A stretch of 64,000 nucleotides of DNA, taken from the NCBI GenBank assembly GCA_039938515.1, contig JBDUUL010000020.1, positions 1 through 64,000 on the forward strand, in the 5' to 3' direction. The stretch comes from Nitrososphaera sp. Its GTDB lineage: Archaea; Thermoproteota; Nitrososphaeria; Nitrososphaerales; Nitrososphaeraceae. A model generated the notes under the pieces. It did not search any database. It was given only the letters and a program-made list of their open reading frames with translations, and had not been told where the DNA came from. Positions within the stretch are counted from its first letter, which is position 1. Each line of letters starts with the position of its first letter. The translations under genes were made by a program, and so were the position numbers. Below, piece by piece: positions 8,997-17,626 of this stretch.

Positions 8997-9398
8997 CCAA
9001 GTATGAGACTTCAGGTCCTGCGCATGCTGCCCAATATTAGAAATAGTTCCATCAGGAGCTAGTTGCCAGGGTAAAAGCTCAAGCGTCTGCAGGAACCAAG
9101 ACTTCAGTGCCTTCACATAGGGCTTTTGGTACTCAACAGATTTTCCGGCCTTGTGCATGCCGATGATAATTGAAACTATTAACCTCTGGCCTTCCTTTGC
9201 TGACAGTTTTGCCAGTTTGTCAGGGTTGGTCTTGTAGATACGACAGACATACCCTATTCTTCTCAGTCTGTCTTCGACAAGGGACGGCGAACTGTTGAAA
9301 AGGTTGTCATACCATGTTTTGAGGTCAGAGTACTTGTCTAAAAGAGCATTGTAGTCGTATTTTTCGCCGGCCACATGGCCGAATTTGCGTCTCGGCAC
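8979..9398 (-). pseudogene. Integrase N-terminal (core-binding) fragment
   Basis: A 139-residue frame whose residues about 15-105 (LKTWYDNLFNSSPSLVEDRL, then ...VKALKSWFL) look like the SAM-like core-binding domain of archaeal tyrosine recombinases. In that domain a 'W-Y-x-N-x-x-x-x-S-x-x-T-x-x-x-Y-L-R' helix is followed by 'Y-x-K/A-L-K-S-W'. No catalytic domain (Arg, His-x-x-Arg, Tyr) follows: the frame ends after about 30 further unrelated-looking residues. The ATG at 9398 is 26 bases from the 3' end of a tRNA gene on the same strand, exactly where SSV-type elements leave a split integrase. I read it as the relic of an old integration. It could also be a free-standing DNA-binding protein. 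Confidence 0.55.
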
Positions 9399-9423
9399 TC
9401 AAGGTTTTGAACCCAAATGGCAG

Positions 9424-9497
9424 TGGGCCCAAGGGGGTTTGAACCCCTGACCTACCGGTTATGAGCCGGTCGCTCTGCCAGGCTAAGCTATGGGCCC
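9424..9497 (-). tRNA. tRNA with CAT anticodon (elongator Met or Ile2)
   Basis: A complete 74-base cloverleaf: acceptor GGGCCCA/TGGGCCC, D-stem GCTT/GAGC, anticodon stem ACCGG/CCGGT with loop CTCATAA (anticodon CAT), T-arm AGGGG-TTCAAAC-CCCCT, discriminator A; the 3' CCA is not encoded. The initiator-type three-GC anticodon stem is absent, so it is an elongator tRNA-Met or an Ile2 tRNA whose C34 would be modified to agmatidine. Sequence alone does not decide which. An integrase relic starts 26 bases past its 3' end. Confidence 0.95.
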
Positions 9498-9545
9498 CTC
9501 TTTGCGATGTGCCGCAAGCCTAGAATGTATAAAGGTTTGGCGAAT

Positions 9546-10229
9546 TTACGAGCAGCACATTTCTGCGCTCACGTGGTTTCGCATGACGGAATCAAGCAAA
9601 CCGTTTTGCGCTTCCAGCGACCTGACCGCGGCTTCAAAGGCAGCAGAACGCCGGTCCGCCGGAAGACTGTCGAGCAGCTCCCTCCAGACCTGAGCATGGC
9701 GCACGTCGGCTTCTTCGTGGATTCTAAAGTAGTCCAGCGCATCGTCGCTGTCAAGGCCGTAGAACTTTTGCAAGCCCTCGATTTTCGAGCGGCTGATCTT
9801 TGGAAGTTCCGCTTCATAGGCGTACATCATTGCAACCGCCTGCTCGAATGAAAGGCCTGAAAGCTGTTCCATCGCGCGGACAGACTCAGATGTCTTGGCC
9901 GCTGGGGCAAAGCCCTCCAGTTCCGCGGAACTGATTCCAAGTGAGTCTGCAAACCGTATCCAAGGCAATAAGTGCTCATGCTCCTCCTGGCCGTTTGCCC
10001 GGATAGACACTTGCATATCCCTGCCCAGCGGATGGGACTCTGCAGAAGCTGAGATTGCGTCCACCATTCCGGGAACCGCCTTTACAAGCTGAAAGTATTC
10101 CTTTGCATAACCGCGCAAGTGTGCAAGCTCCAGTTGGCCCTTTGACCACATCTGATAGAAAGGATGCTTCAGAAGGCTCCTTTTTTCAATCTCGCTGTCA
10201 ATTCTCTCAACCAAAGAAAAGTCTTCCAT
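9546..10229 (-). CDS. Heme-oxygenase-fold protein of the TenA/PqqC/CADD group
   Basis: A 227-residue all-helical protein. The segments HPFYQMWSKGQLELAHLRGYA (start), NGQEEHEHLLPWIRFADSLG (middle) and YGLDSDDALDYFRIHEEADVRHA (end) match the heme-oxygenase-like diiron family that includes PqqC and chlamydial CADD. Likely metal ligands are the Glu/His of EEHEH, the Glu of YAYEAE and the His/Glu/His of FRIHEEADVRH. In this group CADD makes p-aminobenzoate for folate and thaumarchaeal members are frequent; whether this one does so is inference. The gene is single and adjacent to two tRNA genes. Confidence 0.75.
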   Translation of the reverse strand: MEDFSLVERIDSEIEKRSLLKHPFYQMWSKGQLELAHLRGYAKEYFQLVKAVPGMVDAISASAESHPLGRDMQVSIRANGQEEHEHLLPWIRFADSLGISSAELEGFAPAAKTSESVRAMEQLSGLSFEQAVAMMYAYEAELPKISRSKIEGLQKFYGLDSDDALDYFRIHEEADVRHAQVWRELLDSLPADRRSAAFEAAVRSLEAQNGLLDSVMRNHVSAEMCCS

Positions 10230-10287
10230 GGTAAAATATGGTTTTGCGCTCCTAGAAAAACCTTGTCACCCGGGCTTCTGGAAACGA

Positions 10288-10295
10288 TTTTATTT
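10288..10295 (+). promoter_or_regulatory. TATA box of the tRNA-Glu gene
   Basis: TTTTATTT centred 29 bases before the tRNA 5' end, the usual archaeal spacing. Confidence 0.5.
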
Positions 10296-10320
10296 GAATC
10301 TCCAGGCATCAACGCGGACT

Positions 10321-10416
10321 GCTCCGATGGTGTAGAAGCCGTTTTGGCTGCACAGTCCGGTCAAGCATTCCGCCCTTTCAAGGCGGAGATCTCGGGTTCA
10401 AATCCCGATCGGAGCA
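10321..10416 (+). tRNA. tRNA-Glu(TTC) with a probable 20-base D-loop intron
   Basis: Acceptor GCTCCGA/TCGGAGC, anticodon stem CCGCC/GGCGG around CTTTCAA (anticodon TTC, Glu), T-arm TCGGG-TTCAAAT-CCCGA and discriminator A are all intact. The D-arm is normal only if 20 bases (10336-10355, or shifted by one to 10335-10354) are removed. Then the D-stem GTGT/GCAT closes the loop AGTCCGGTCAA with G18-G19 and A14/A21 in place, and the mature tRNA is 76 bases. The extra segment folds into its own AGCC-GTTTT-GGCT hairpin. CCA is not encoded. Confidence 0.93.
10336..10355 (+). other. Predicted non-canonical tRNA intron (D-loop, after position 15)
   Basis: The 20 bases interrupt the D-loop between G15 and T16 of tRNA-Glu. 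They contain a 4-bp hairpin (AGCC/GGCT) with a short outer TGT/ACA pairing to flanking bases, which can form a relaxed bulge-helix-loop of the kind the archaeal splicing endonuclease cuts. Non-canonical tRNA introns are known in Thaumarchaeota; splicing here is predicted. Confidence 0.75.
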
Positions 10417-10626
10417 CTTTTCCAATTCTGGCAGGCCTTGCAAGCGTTTTTGCTCGTAATGGATTGCACTGCATATTTTATTCGGCGCGCCCGGCGAAGA
10501 CAAATGGCCGAGCGATCATGAGCGGCCTGCCCCTGCCTCACTTTATTGTGTGCCGAACTTTCAATTGAGCCTGATCACTAAATTAATATTGCAACCGGCT
10601 AACCCTAAAGAAGGGACAGCTCCTTT

Positions 10627-11496
10627 TTGAATAGGAAAAATGCAGGGCCAAATCCTCTCACTGACAAGTTTGCCACTTATGTCGCCAAGATTGACGACGC
10701 GCTGAGGCAGGAGCTTGACAGCTATTCCTGGTCCGAGTTTCATGCGCCGCTTCGCTACGCAAGCGACGGAGGCAAGAGGATACGCCCGCTCATACTTGTG
10801 CTGTCGGCAGAGTTTGTTGGAAACAGGGAGCCTGAATCCGACTCGTACCTTGCGGCCTCTGCAATCGAGCTTTTGCACACGGAATCGATAATCCACGACG
10901 ACATCATTGACGAGGAGAACCTGCGCCGTGGCAAGCCCTCTTTTCACGTAAAGTACGGGTACAACAGCAGCATCCTTACTGCCGACTTTGTGCTCGGAGT
11001 GATACTCAACATCGGGTCAAAGCTTCGAGACCCGCGGATAATGAACGAGCTGGCAGTCGCGGCGACTCGCATGAGCGAGGGCGAGATGATGGAAATCCGG
11101 CTCAACAAGTCTACCGACATTACCGAGGAGGATTACATCAAGGTCGTCGAATACAAGACCGCGTCGCTGTTTGAGGCCTCGGCCATGATAGGCGCGCTGC
11201 TTGGCAAGGGCGACTCTTCGCAGGTAAGCGCAATGACCTCGTTTGGGAGGCTGCTTGGCATTGCCTACCAAATCCACGACGACCTGATTGACTGGAACAA
11301 CGAGAACAGGCTGTTTAACATGCTTGTACGCAAGCATGACGGCAGTTCAAAGGAGTTCGTCGGCTCGATGGACAGGCTGTACAAGGGCTATGCGGAAAAG
11401 GCCAAGAACGAGCTTGCCAAGATATCTCACGGCTCCAGGAGTGCAAGCGGCATGCATCTGGAGCACCTCACGGACCTTGCCTCAGTCCAGTTCTAG
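10627..11496 (+). CDS. Short-chain polyprenyl (geranylgeranyl) diphosphate synthase
   Basis: A 289-residue trans-prenyltransferase that condenses isopentenyl diphosphate onto allylic diphosphates to make the isoprenoid chains of archaeal lipids. The first aspartate-rich motif DDIID is at residues 91-95 after HTESIIH, the second, DDLID, is near residues 218-222, and GGKRIRP lies at 48-54. Most relatives have about 320-340 residues, so this one is short at the C-terminus. The start is TTG at 10627. Chain length (C20 or other) cannot be read safely. It is divergent in job but close to the minus-strand geranylgeranyl reductase region, 11 kb away. Confidence 0.85.
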   Translation: MNRKNAGPNPLTDKFATYVAKIDDALRQELDSYSWSEFHAPLRYASDGGKRIRPLILVLSAEFVGNREPESDSYLAASAIELLHTESIIHDDIIDEENLRRGKPSFHVKYGYNSSILTADFVLGVILNIGSKLRDPRIMNELAVAATRMSEGEMMEIRLNKSTDITEEDYIKVVEYKTASLFEASAMIGALLGKGDSSQVSAMTSFGRLLGIAYQIHDDLIDWNNENRLFNMLVRKHDGSSKEFVGSMDRLYKGYAEKAKNELAKISHGSRSASGMHLEHLTDLASVQF

Positions 11497-11511
11497 GCAG
11501 GATAAGCGCGC

Positions 11512-13017
11512 CTAGTGTGGCGCGGCTACAGTCACGCTTGCAAGGCTTGGCACGGACCTGGAAGCCAGGTCGAGCAGCGGCGCGTGCCATATTCCAAAGC
11601 CCACAATGAACACTATTGCAAAGACAAGCACAGCCACCATCGCGCGGGGCTCCTTGACAGGTGTCATGTCCGGGCTCTCGTCCATGTACATCTTTTTCAT
11701 GATCCAGGCATAGTAGGCAAGCGAAAGCGCGCTGTTGAGCAGTCCGGCAATTGCCAGCCACGGGCCCCACGGCACCTGGGCGCCGCTGTTGATGGCGGCT
11801 CCGAACAGCACCAGCTTGCTCCAGAACCCGTTGAGCGGAGGAACGCCTGCAAGCGCGAGTAGCGATATAGAGAACGCAATCGCGGTAATTGGCATCCTTC
11901 TCCCGAGGCCGCGGTATTTTTCAAGGCTGTAGCTGGCAAGCGCGGTTGCAACCGCGGCGGCCGCGATAAATGCTGCCGATTTCATGACGGCGTGGTTTAG
12001 TATGTGAAACAGCGAGCCGCTGAGCGCCTGGTCGGAATAGGGCGCCAGCGCGACTCCTATCATGATGTACCCTGCCTGCGCGATGCTAGAGTATGCAAGA
12101 ATCCTCGGCACGCTTCTCTGCACCAGCGCCCCCAGGTTGCCAAGCGTCATTGTAAATACAGCCAGTATGCCAAGCGTCAGCGTCCAGTCGGCATTGAGCG
12201 CAAACATGCCGAGGACTACGACGCGGATGGCGGCAGCAAATCCGGCCTTCTTGGTGCCTGCTGCAAGTATTGACCCGATGGTCGTAGGCGCGCCCTCGTA
12301 GGTGTCAGGCAGCCACATGTGGAACGGAACGATCCCCATCTTGAAGCCAAAGCCGGCTACAAACAGCGCGATAGAGAGAAGCCCTATTGGCACGAGGCTC
12401 TTGTCAAGGTGGGTGAGTGCGTTTATCGAGTCTCCGATGTTAGTAGTGCCTGTGATGCCGTAGACAAGCCCAATCGCAAGGATTATCAGCGCGGACGAAA
12501 GGGCGCCAAACATAAAGTACTTGATTGCCGCCTCGTTTGAGATAGGGTCGCGCTTTGAAAACGCGGCAAGCGCATAGGTTGGTATGGACATCAGTTCCCA
12601 TGCGACCAGGAGCATGACAAAGTCTGTGGAATACGCAATAAGCAGCATGCCTATCGTTGAAAGCAGTATGAGCGAATAGTACGCCGCGGGGTTCGACCTG
12701 CCCTTCCAGTAGTTCCATGAAGAAGCTGTCGACATCAAGGAGACCAGAAGCATCGCCAGCGCAAAGAACGAGCCGAACATGTCGTCTGATATTACGCCCT
12801 TGGAGAACGTTGCCGCCGGAAGGACCTCGCCGGAGAAGATCCGGAAGATTACAAAGCCGAATGCAAAGACAAGGGCGCCAAATGCAATCGCGCTGTACAG
12901 CTTGTTCCTGTTGGCTCCGCGCTCCCGCCTTATCGCGTCTATTGCGGGGATTGCCAGCCCGACGGCTCCAAGGACGCCTGTCAGGATTATCGGGGTTGAT
13001 GTTATCTCTAGTGCCAT
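11512..13017 (-). CDS. nuoN: Complex I subunit N
   Basis: A 501-residue antiporter-like membrane subunit with about 14 transmembrane helices, the last gene of the nuo operon. The proton-translocation motif VAWELMSIPTYALAAF (conserved Glu in helix 5) is near residue 139, the Lys/His-bearing segments GFKMGIVPFHMWLPD and AYSSIAQAGYIMIG are present, and PPLNGFWSK precedes the C-terminal helices. It pumps protons as part of the membrane arm. Its start is 4 bases after the nuoL stop. It converges with the prenyl synthase gene. Confidence 0.95.
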   Translation of the reverse strand: MALEITSTPIILTGVLGAVGLAIPAIDAIRRERGANRNKLYSAIAFGALVFAFGFVIFRIFSGEVLPAATFSKGVISDDMFGSFFALAMLLVSLMSTASSWNYWKGRSNPAAYYSLILLSTIGMLLIAYSTDFVMLLVAWELMSIPTYALAAFSKRDPISNEAAIKYFMFGALSSALIILAIGLVYGITGTTNIGDSINALTHLDKSLVPIGLLSIALFVAGFGFKMGIVPFHMWLPDTYEGAPTTIGSILAAGTKKAGFAAAIRVVVLGMFALNADWTLTLGILAVFTMTLGNLGALVQRSVPRILAYSSIAQAGYIMIGVALAPYSDQALSGSLFHILNHAVMKSAAFIAAAAVATALASYSLEKYRGLGRRMPITAIAFSISLLALAGVPPLNGFWSKLVLFGAAINSGAQVPWGPWLAIAGLLNSALSLAYYAWIMKKMYMDESPDMTPVKEPRAMVAVLVFAIVFIVGFGIWHAPLLDLASRSVPSLASVTVAAPH

Positions 13018-13021
13018 TTTC

Positions 13022-15085
13022 TCACTTTATCAATAGCAGCATCACGACTATCATGATGCCGACTCCAAACACAAACAGGTATGTCTGCGTGATTCCAGTC
13101 TGCCCTGCCTTGACGACGCGGGACATATACACCATGGAGGACTGGAAAGCAGGATTGATTCCCTCTATTATCGTTGACTCAAAGTATCTCCAGAAGTACC
13201 TCGAAATTACCATTGGGATTATTACGCCGCCCCAGTAGAGCGCGGAGTTCAGGTACCATCGGTTGTACAGGAAGCGCCAGATCGCGCGGGTGACGATGTT
13301 GTACGAGACAATCCGCGGGTCGGCTTTTCTTGCAATGTAAAATACGTAGCCAAGCCCTGCTCCGATGCCAAAGGCGCCAAGCGACGCCGCGGCAGCAACC
13401 GGGTTGAGCCCAAAGAAAGTCTTGTCTCCCTGCGGCATGATGCTCATGTTCTCCGGCCTTGTGTCGTGGATTCCAAAGTAGGTGGCAAGGTAGGAGGCGA
13501 AAAGCGCGTGGAGCTGTGCTTCAAAGAGAAAGCCGACCACGCCTATTGCTATGGTCAGCACTGCAAGGATTCCAAATGGCACCCACATGAGCGGACTGAC
13601 CTCGTGAAGGTGGTGGCCCTTGTGTTCCATCTCCTCGATGTGCTTGCTTTCCTTGCCAAAGAACGACATGCCTATCATTCTGAAAGTGTAAAAGGCAGTC
13701 ATTACTGCGACGATTACCGCTATGGCAAACAGTGGTGTCGAATACGTGTACCCGGATTCAAGAAGGGCGCCAAATACCGCGTCCTTGCTCCAGAAGCCGA
13801 TGGTCACAAGCGGCGCGGCTGCAAGCGAAAGGCTGGCAAGAAGCATAAAGATGTAGGTCTTTTTCATGTGCTTTTTCATGCCTCCCATGTCGGTCATGAA
13901 CCGGGAGCCCACGACGTGCAGGAGTGCTCCGGCTCCCATGAAAAGCGAGGCCTTGAACATTGCGTGGCTTACCAGCTGGAAAAAGCCCGCGGTGTAGCCG
14001 TCCACAAAGTTGGAGGAGAGGCCCGCGACGCCAAGGGCCATCATCATGTAGCCTATCTGCGAGCCGGTCGAGTAAGCTAGTACCTTCTTTATTTCGGGGT
14101 TGACAAGGGCCTGCGTCGCCAGCAGGAACGCGGTAATAGCGCCTACCCATGCTACTACCTCAAAGAACTGGGCAGTGTGGAGGACAGAGAGCGCGAAGAA
14201 CAGTGGCGCGATTCTTGCCACGAGAAACACGCCGGCCTTTACCATGGTTGCGGCATGAATGAGCGCGGAAACGGAGGTTGGGCCCGTCATGGCTTCCAGC
14301 AGCCACTCGTTTAGCGGGAACTGGGCGGACTTGCCGATGGCGCCTCCAAATAGCAGAACCGCTGCCGGGACAAGCACGTTCTGGCTTGCCATGACCTGGG
14401 CCCAGGTCTGGTCAGCCAAGAGCTCCTTGAAGCCAAACGTGCCGGCATACGAGAATATCAGAAACATCCCTGCAAGCATCATTACGTCTCCAGCGCGGGT
14501 CTGGAGGAAGGCCTTCATGCCCGCGTGGGTCGGTGATGTCCACATGGGAATTCCGCCGGCCATGTGGCCCTCGGTTCCGACAAAGTCTTTCTTTCTGTCG
14601 TGGTACCAAAAGCCCACAAGAGCGTACGACGCAAGTCCCACGCCCTCCCAGCCAAAGAACACCATCAGCAGGTTGTCCGAGACTACGATTAGCTGCATCG
14701 AGCCGATGAAAAAGAGCATGAAAAACCAGTACCTGGTAAGGTCCCTGTCCCCGTGCATGTACCCCATAGAGTACACCATGATAAGGAACGAGATCCAGGC
14801 TACGAGGTTTGACATGACGATTGAAAGCGGATCGGCAAGGATTCCTGCCTTGAGTCCGAGCGAGGGAATCCAAGGGATCTGGCTGTGGATTTCTCCGCCT
14901 GCGAGCGCGGTGGGTATCAGAGTTGCTGCAAGTATGGCGCTGGCAAGCGCAAAGCCTACGGCAGTATAGTCTCGCGCCTTCTTGCCAAACCTGGCGACTG
15001 CTGCGATTATCGCGGCGCCGACAAAGGGCAGCATCCAGACGAACCAGACGTTTATGGCAATTCCTTCAAAGCCCAGTGTGGCCAT
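13022..15085 (-). CDS. nuoL: Complex I subunit L
   Basis: A 687-residue antiporter-like subunit at the far end of the membrane arm. Key motifs are FFGWEGVGLASYALVGFWY (Glu of helix 5), GKSAQFPLNEWLLEAMTGPTSVSALIHAATMVKAGV (Lys and His channel residues) and AYSTGSQIGYMM. It is longer than E. coli NuoL (613 residues), and the extra C-terminal helices (residues about 545-687) are compatible with the long lateral helix plus anchor. It abuts nuoM: the nuoM stop and this ATG share base 15085. Confidence 0.95.
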   Translation of the reverse strand: MATLGFEGIAINVWFVWMLPFVGAAIIAAVARFGKKARDYTAVGFALASAILAATLIPTALAGGEIHSQIPWIPSLGLKAGILADPLSIVMSNLVAWISFLIMVYSMGYMHGDRDLTRYWFFMLFFIGSMQLIVVSDNLLMVFFGWEGVGLASYALVGFWYHDRKKDFVGTEGHMAGGIPMWTSPTHAGMKAFLQTRAGDVMMLAGMFLIFSYAGTFGFKELLADQTWAQVMASQNVLVPAAVLLFGGAIGKSAQFPLNEWLLEAMTGPTSVSALIHAATMVKAGVFLVARIAPLFFALSVLHTAQFFEVVAWVGAITAFLLATQALVNPEIKKVLAYSTGSQIGYMMMALGVAGLSSNFVDGYTAGFFQLVSHAMFKASLFMGAGALLHVVGSRFMTDMGGMKKHMKKTYIFMLLASLSLAAAPLVTIGFWSKDAVFGALLESGYTYSTPLFAIAVIVAVMTAFYTFRMIGMSFFGKESKHIEEMEHKGHHLHEVSPLMWVPFGILAVLTIAIGVVGFLFEAQLHALFASYLATYFGIHDTRPENMSIMPQGDKTFFGLNPVAAAASLGAFGIGAGLGYVFYIARKADPRIVSYNIVTRAIWRFLYNRWYLNSALYWGGVIIPMVISRYFWRYFESTIIEGINPAFQSSMVYMSRVVKAGQTGITQTYLFVFGVGIMIVVMLLLIK

Positions 15086-16815
15086 CAGCCCGAACCTCCT
15101 GAAATATTAGGACCGCCCGGGTTTGTCCCGCCGCCCATAACTGCAGCAGCGTGCCCGGGAGTCGGGACAGGCAGCACTGTCGACTGCGAGCCGAACATGC
15201 CCCCCACATAGTGCAGGATTGGCGCCAGCAGCGTGTCTGGCAAGACGCCGATAACAAGAGAAATTGCGGCAAACGCGGCCATTGTCACGGTAACGTATCT
15301 GTTAGAGTCCTTGACGTGGGCAAGCTCCTCGGGGATTTTGCCAAAGAAAATCCGCTTGTACATCCAGAGAAGATATGCAGTGGATAGCACGGTTGCGAGG
15401 ATGCCGAGCGCAAATATTGTCGTGCGCACCGAGTCGTGGTTGTGCGCGGCAGTCTGCAGTACGCCGTTGAACATCACCCATTCGGACATGAAGCCGCTGG
15501 TGGGCGGTATCCCGATAAGAGTCAGGCCCGCAATCATGGCAAAGACTGCGGTATACGGCATCTTGCCAGCAAGCCCGCCAAGGTTTGAAAGCCTGACGGT
15601 CCCAGTCTGGAGTATGACAGAACCGGCCATCATGAAAAGCGCCGCCTTTGCTAGTCCGTGGGTGACAAATAGCAGAGTCGCGCCCGAGATTCCAAGCACG
15701 CTGCCGGACCCAAGGCCGAACAGGATATAGCCCATCTGGCTGATACTGGAATAGGCGAGGACTTTCTTGATGTCGTCCTGCATAAGCGCCATCGCGCCTC
15801 CGTAGATCATTGTGGCGAGCCCCCAGAGGTTGATGTAAATGCTGTACTGGTCGTAGCTCGAACCGAGGAGCTCCATCCAGATCCGGAGAAGGCCGTACGC
15901 TCCGATTCCGGTCATTGCGGACGACAGGAGAGCGGATACAGGCGTTGGCGCCTGGGCGTACGTATGCGGGAGCCAGATGTGGAACAGGAACGCGGCCAGT
16001 TTCACTCCAAAGCCCACAATCAGCGCGACTACGATAAGCGACAGCCACTGCGCGGGGATCTTCGCCGCGTTTTCCTTTACGGTGGCGTAGTCAAAGCCTC
16101 CAGCGAAAAAGCCCATTGCAAGAAGCCCCAGCAACAGCACCGCTGCGCCGACATGCGTCCAGAATAGAAACATCAGTGCGACACGGCTTCGGGAGCCGTA
16201 GCCGAACAGCGCGACTAGAAAGAATGACGGGACGAGCATGAGTTCGAAAAACACATAGAATTCAATGAGGTTGGTGGCAAGCACAGTTCCTAGCATGCCC
16301 ATCGAAAACGTGAGGTAGAGGGCATAGTAGAGGCCCATCTGCTTTGAGACGTATTTCTGCGTGGTGACGACTGCAAGCTGGGAAGCAGAACCGCCGCCCG
16401 ATAACTCGGACTGTTCCGAAGGCGCATCAGGGCGCGAAGAAAAGCCGCCGCCTGGATTTCCGCGGAAATCACTTCCCTTTGGCATCTCGTCTGTCAGCTT
16501 GCGGACCATGTATGGCTTTGAGAAAAGCGAGATTATTGTCGCGGCCACGTAAATGAGAAATGCAAAGGGAATGCTGATGCCGTCAAGCCGGAGGCCAAAG
16601 TCGCCGAACTGGCCCCACTTGTAGGTTTCAGAGTATACGCCGTCTCCCAGACCTATCGTAGGAATGAGCAGCAGGGCAGTCGAGACGGCGAGGATCCCGA
16701 AGGAAAACCACGTGACGGCGTTGACGCTGGACCTGCGGCCAAGGGCAAAGGCGACCGGCGAGCCGAAAAGCGGAAGGAACGTCGCAGCCATCAAAAGGAA
16801 TGATGCGGCCATCAA
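15085..16815 (-). CDS. nuoM: Complex I subunit M
   Basis: A 576-residue antiporter-like subunit. Motifs seen are FYVFFELMLVPSFFLVALFGYG (Glu of helix 5), KLAAFLFHIWLPHTYAQAPTPVSALLSSAMTGIGAYG and AYSSISQMGYILFG. A hydrophilic insertion of roughly 45 residues rich in Gly/Ser/Pro (about residues 108-152: RGNPGGGFSSRPDAPSEQSE...) sits in an early loop and is not part of the bacterial subunit; the C-terminus also ends in a Gly/Pro-rich tail. Both look like lineage-specific surface loops. It lies between nuoK and nuoL with 0-1 base spacing. Confidence 0.95.
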   Translation of the reverse strand: MMAASFLLMAATFLPLFGSPVAFALGRRSSVNAVTWFSFGILAVSTALLLIPTIGLGDGVYSETYKWGQFGDFGLRLDGISIPFAFLIYVAATIISLFSKPYMVRKLTDEMPKGSDFRGNPGGGFSSRPDAPSEQSELSGGGSASQLAVVTTQKYVSKQMGLYYALYLTFSMGMLGTVLATNLIEFYVFFELMLVPSFFLVALFGYGSRSRVALMFLFWTHVGAAVLLLGLLAMGFFAGGFDYATVKENAAKIPAQWLSLIVVALIVGFGVKLAAFLFHIWLPHTYAQAPTPVSALLSSAMTGIGAYGLLRIWMELLGSSYDQYSIYINLWGLATMIYGGAMALMQDDIKKVLAYSSISQMGYILFGLGSGSVLGISGATLLFVTHGLAKAALFMMAGSVILQTGTVRLSNLGGLAGKMPYTAVFAMIAGLTLIGIPPTSGFMSEWVMFNGVLQTAAHNHDSVRTTIFALGILATVLSTAYLLWMYKRIFFGKIPEELAHVKDSNRYVTVTMAAFAAISLVIGVLPDTLLAPILHYVGGMFGSQSTVLPVPTPGHAAAVMGGGTNPGGPNISGGSG

Positions 16816-17118
16816 TTATCCCTTGAGGCTCTTGTACTCCGCAACGTCGACTTCCTTGTAAAGGCGATATGCGACAATTATCAGTCCAAGGCCGACGGCG
16901 ACTTCTGCCGCGGCAATTGCTATAGAAAAGAGTGCAAACACCTGTCCCTGGGCGTTTGGAATACCACGGGAAAAAGCCACTAGTGTGAGGTTTGCGGCAT
17001 TTGCGATAATCTCGATTGAAAAGAGCATCCTTATCGCATTACGCTTGACTACCAGTCCATAGACTCCGATTGCCACAAGGACAACCGCGACTATTAGAAA
17101 ATCAATCAGTTCGCTCAT
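16816..17118 (-). CDS. nuoK: Complex I subunit K
   Basis: A 100-residue, three-helix subunit (MrpC-like). ATG at 17118 gives the usual N-terminus MSELIDFLIVAVVLVAIGV; the frame is open further upstream, but that part overlaps nuoJ. The conserved membrane glutamates appear in MLFSIEIIANAANL and AIAAAEVAVGLGLI. It overlaps the end of nuoJ by 17 bases and stops one base before nuoM, so translation is probably coupled. Confidence 0.93.
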   Translation of the reverse strand: MSELIDFLIVAVVLVAIGVYGLVVKRNAIRMLFSIEIIANAANLTLVAFSRGIPNAQGQVFALFSIAIAAAEVAVGLGLIIVAYRLYKEVDVAEYKSLKG

Positions 17119-17626
17119 TTGGTTGCTGTTCCACCTCTTCTCTTCGTGCCAGTGCAAGCGCAGCAATTATCGAGCCGGCCAGAGTCAGTCCGAGGATTAC
17201 CAGTACCGGCGCATAATAGGTCAGCATCTGCTGGCCCAGGGCCTTGATGTCAATTGGGGGCAGGTCAAATCCTGCCTGGTGCTGGTTCAGGCCCGACACA
17301 ATCAACAAAGTGCCAAGGCTTGCTATCATTATCAGCATAAGGGTAATTCCCGCGGCCTTTCTCTTCCGATCCTCCTTTGATGTAAACAGTCCCTGAGTGT
17401 TAACGAGCATGACTGTAAAGATGATAAGCACCGCCACCGCGCCGACGTATACCGCTATCTGGAACATTGCGACAAACGGGGCATCTAGCAGCAGAAAGAA
17501 TCCGGCTATCCCCATCATGCATATCGCAAGCGCGATTGCACCGTAGATAAGCTCCTTTGTTTCAAGCGCAATTATCGCAGAGCCGACCGTCAGGACTGCG
17601 ACTGCAATAAAGACTGGATCAGCCAT
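17102..17626 (-). CDS. nuoJ: Complex I subunit J
   Basis: A 174-residue membrane subunit with five hydrophobic helices. The conserved segment VAMFQIAVYVGAVAVLIIFTVML (helix 3 with the pi-bulge tyrosine) is at about residues 53-75. It overlaps nuoI by 8 bases at the start and nuoK at the end. It belongs to the quinone-site-proximal membrane arm. Confidence 0.93.
   Translation of the reverse strand: MADPVFIAVAVLTVGSAIIALETKELIYGAIALAICMMGIAGFFLLLDAPFVAMFQIAVYVGAVAVLIIFTVMLVNTQGLFTSKEDRKRKAAGITLMLIMIASLGTLLIVSGLNQHQAGFDLPPIDIKALGQQMLTYYAPVLVILGLTLAGSIIAALALARREEVEQQPNERTD

Noticed and set aside
13466-14080. 204-codon frame antisense to nuoL
   Set aside because: Lys/His/Gly-rich antisense shadow without structure.
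15302-16048. 248-codon frame inside nuoM
   Set aside because: Arg/His/Pro-rich out-of-phase reading of the nuoM coding strand, a typical high-GC shadow.
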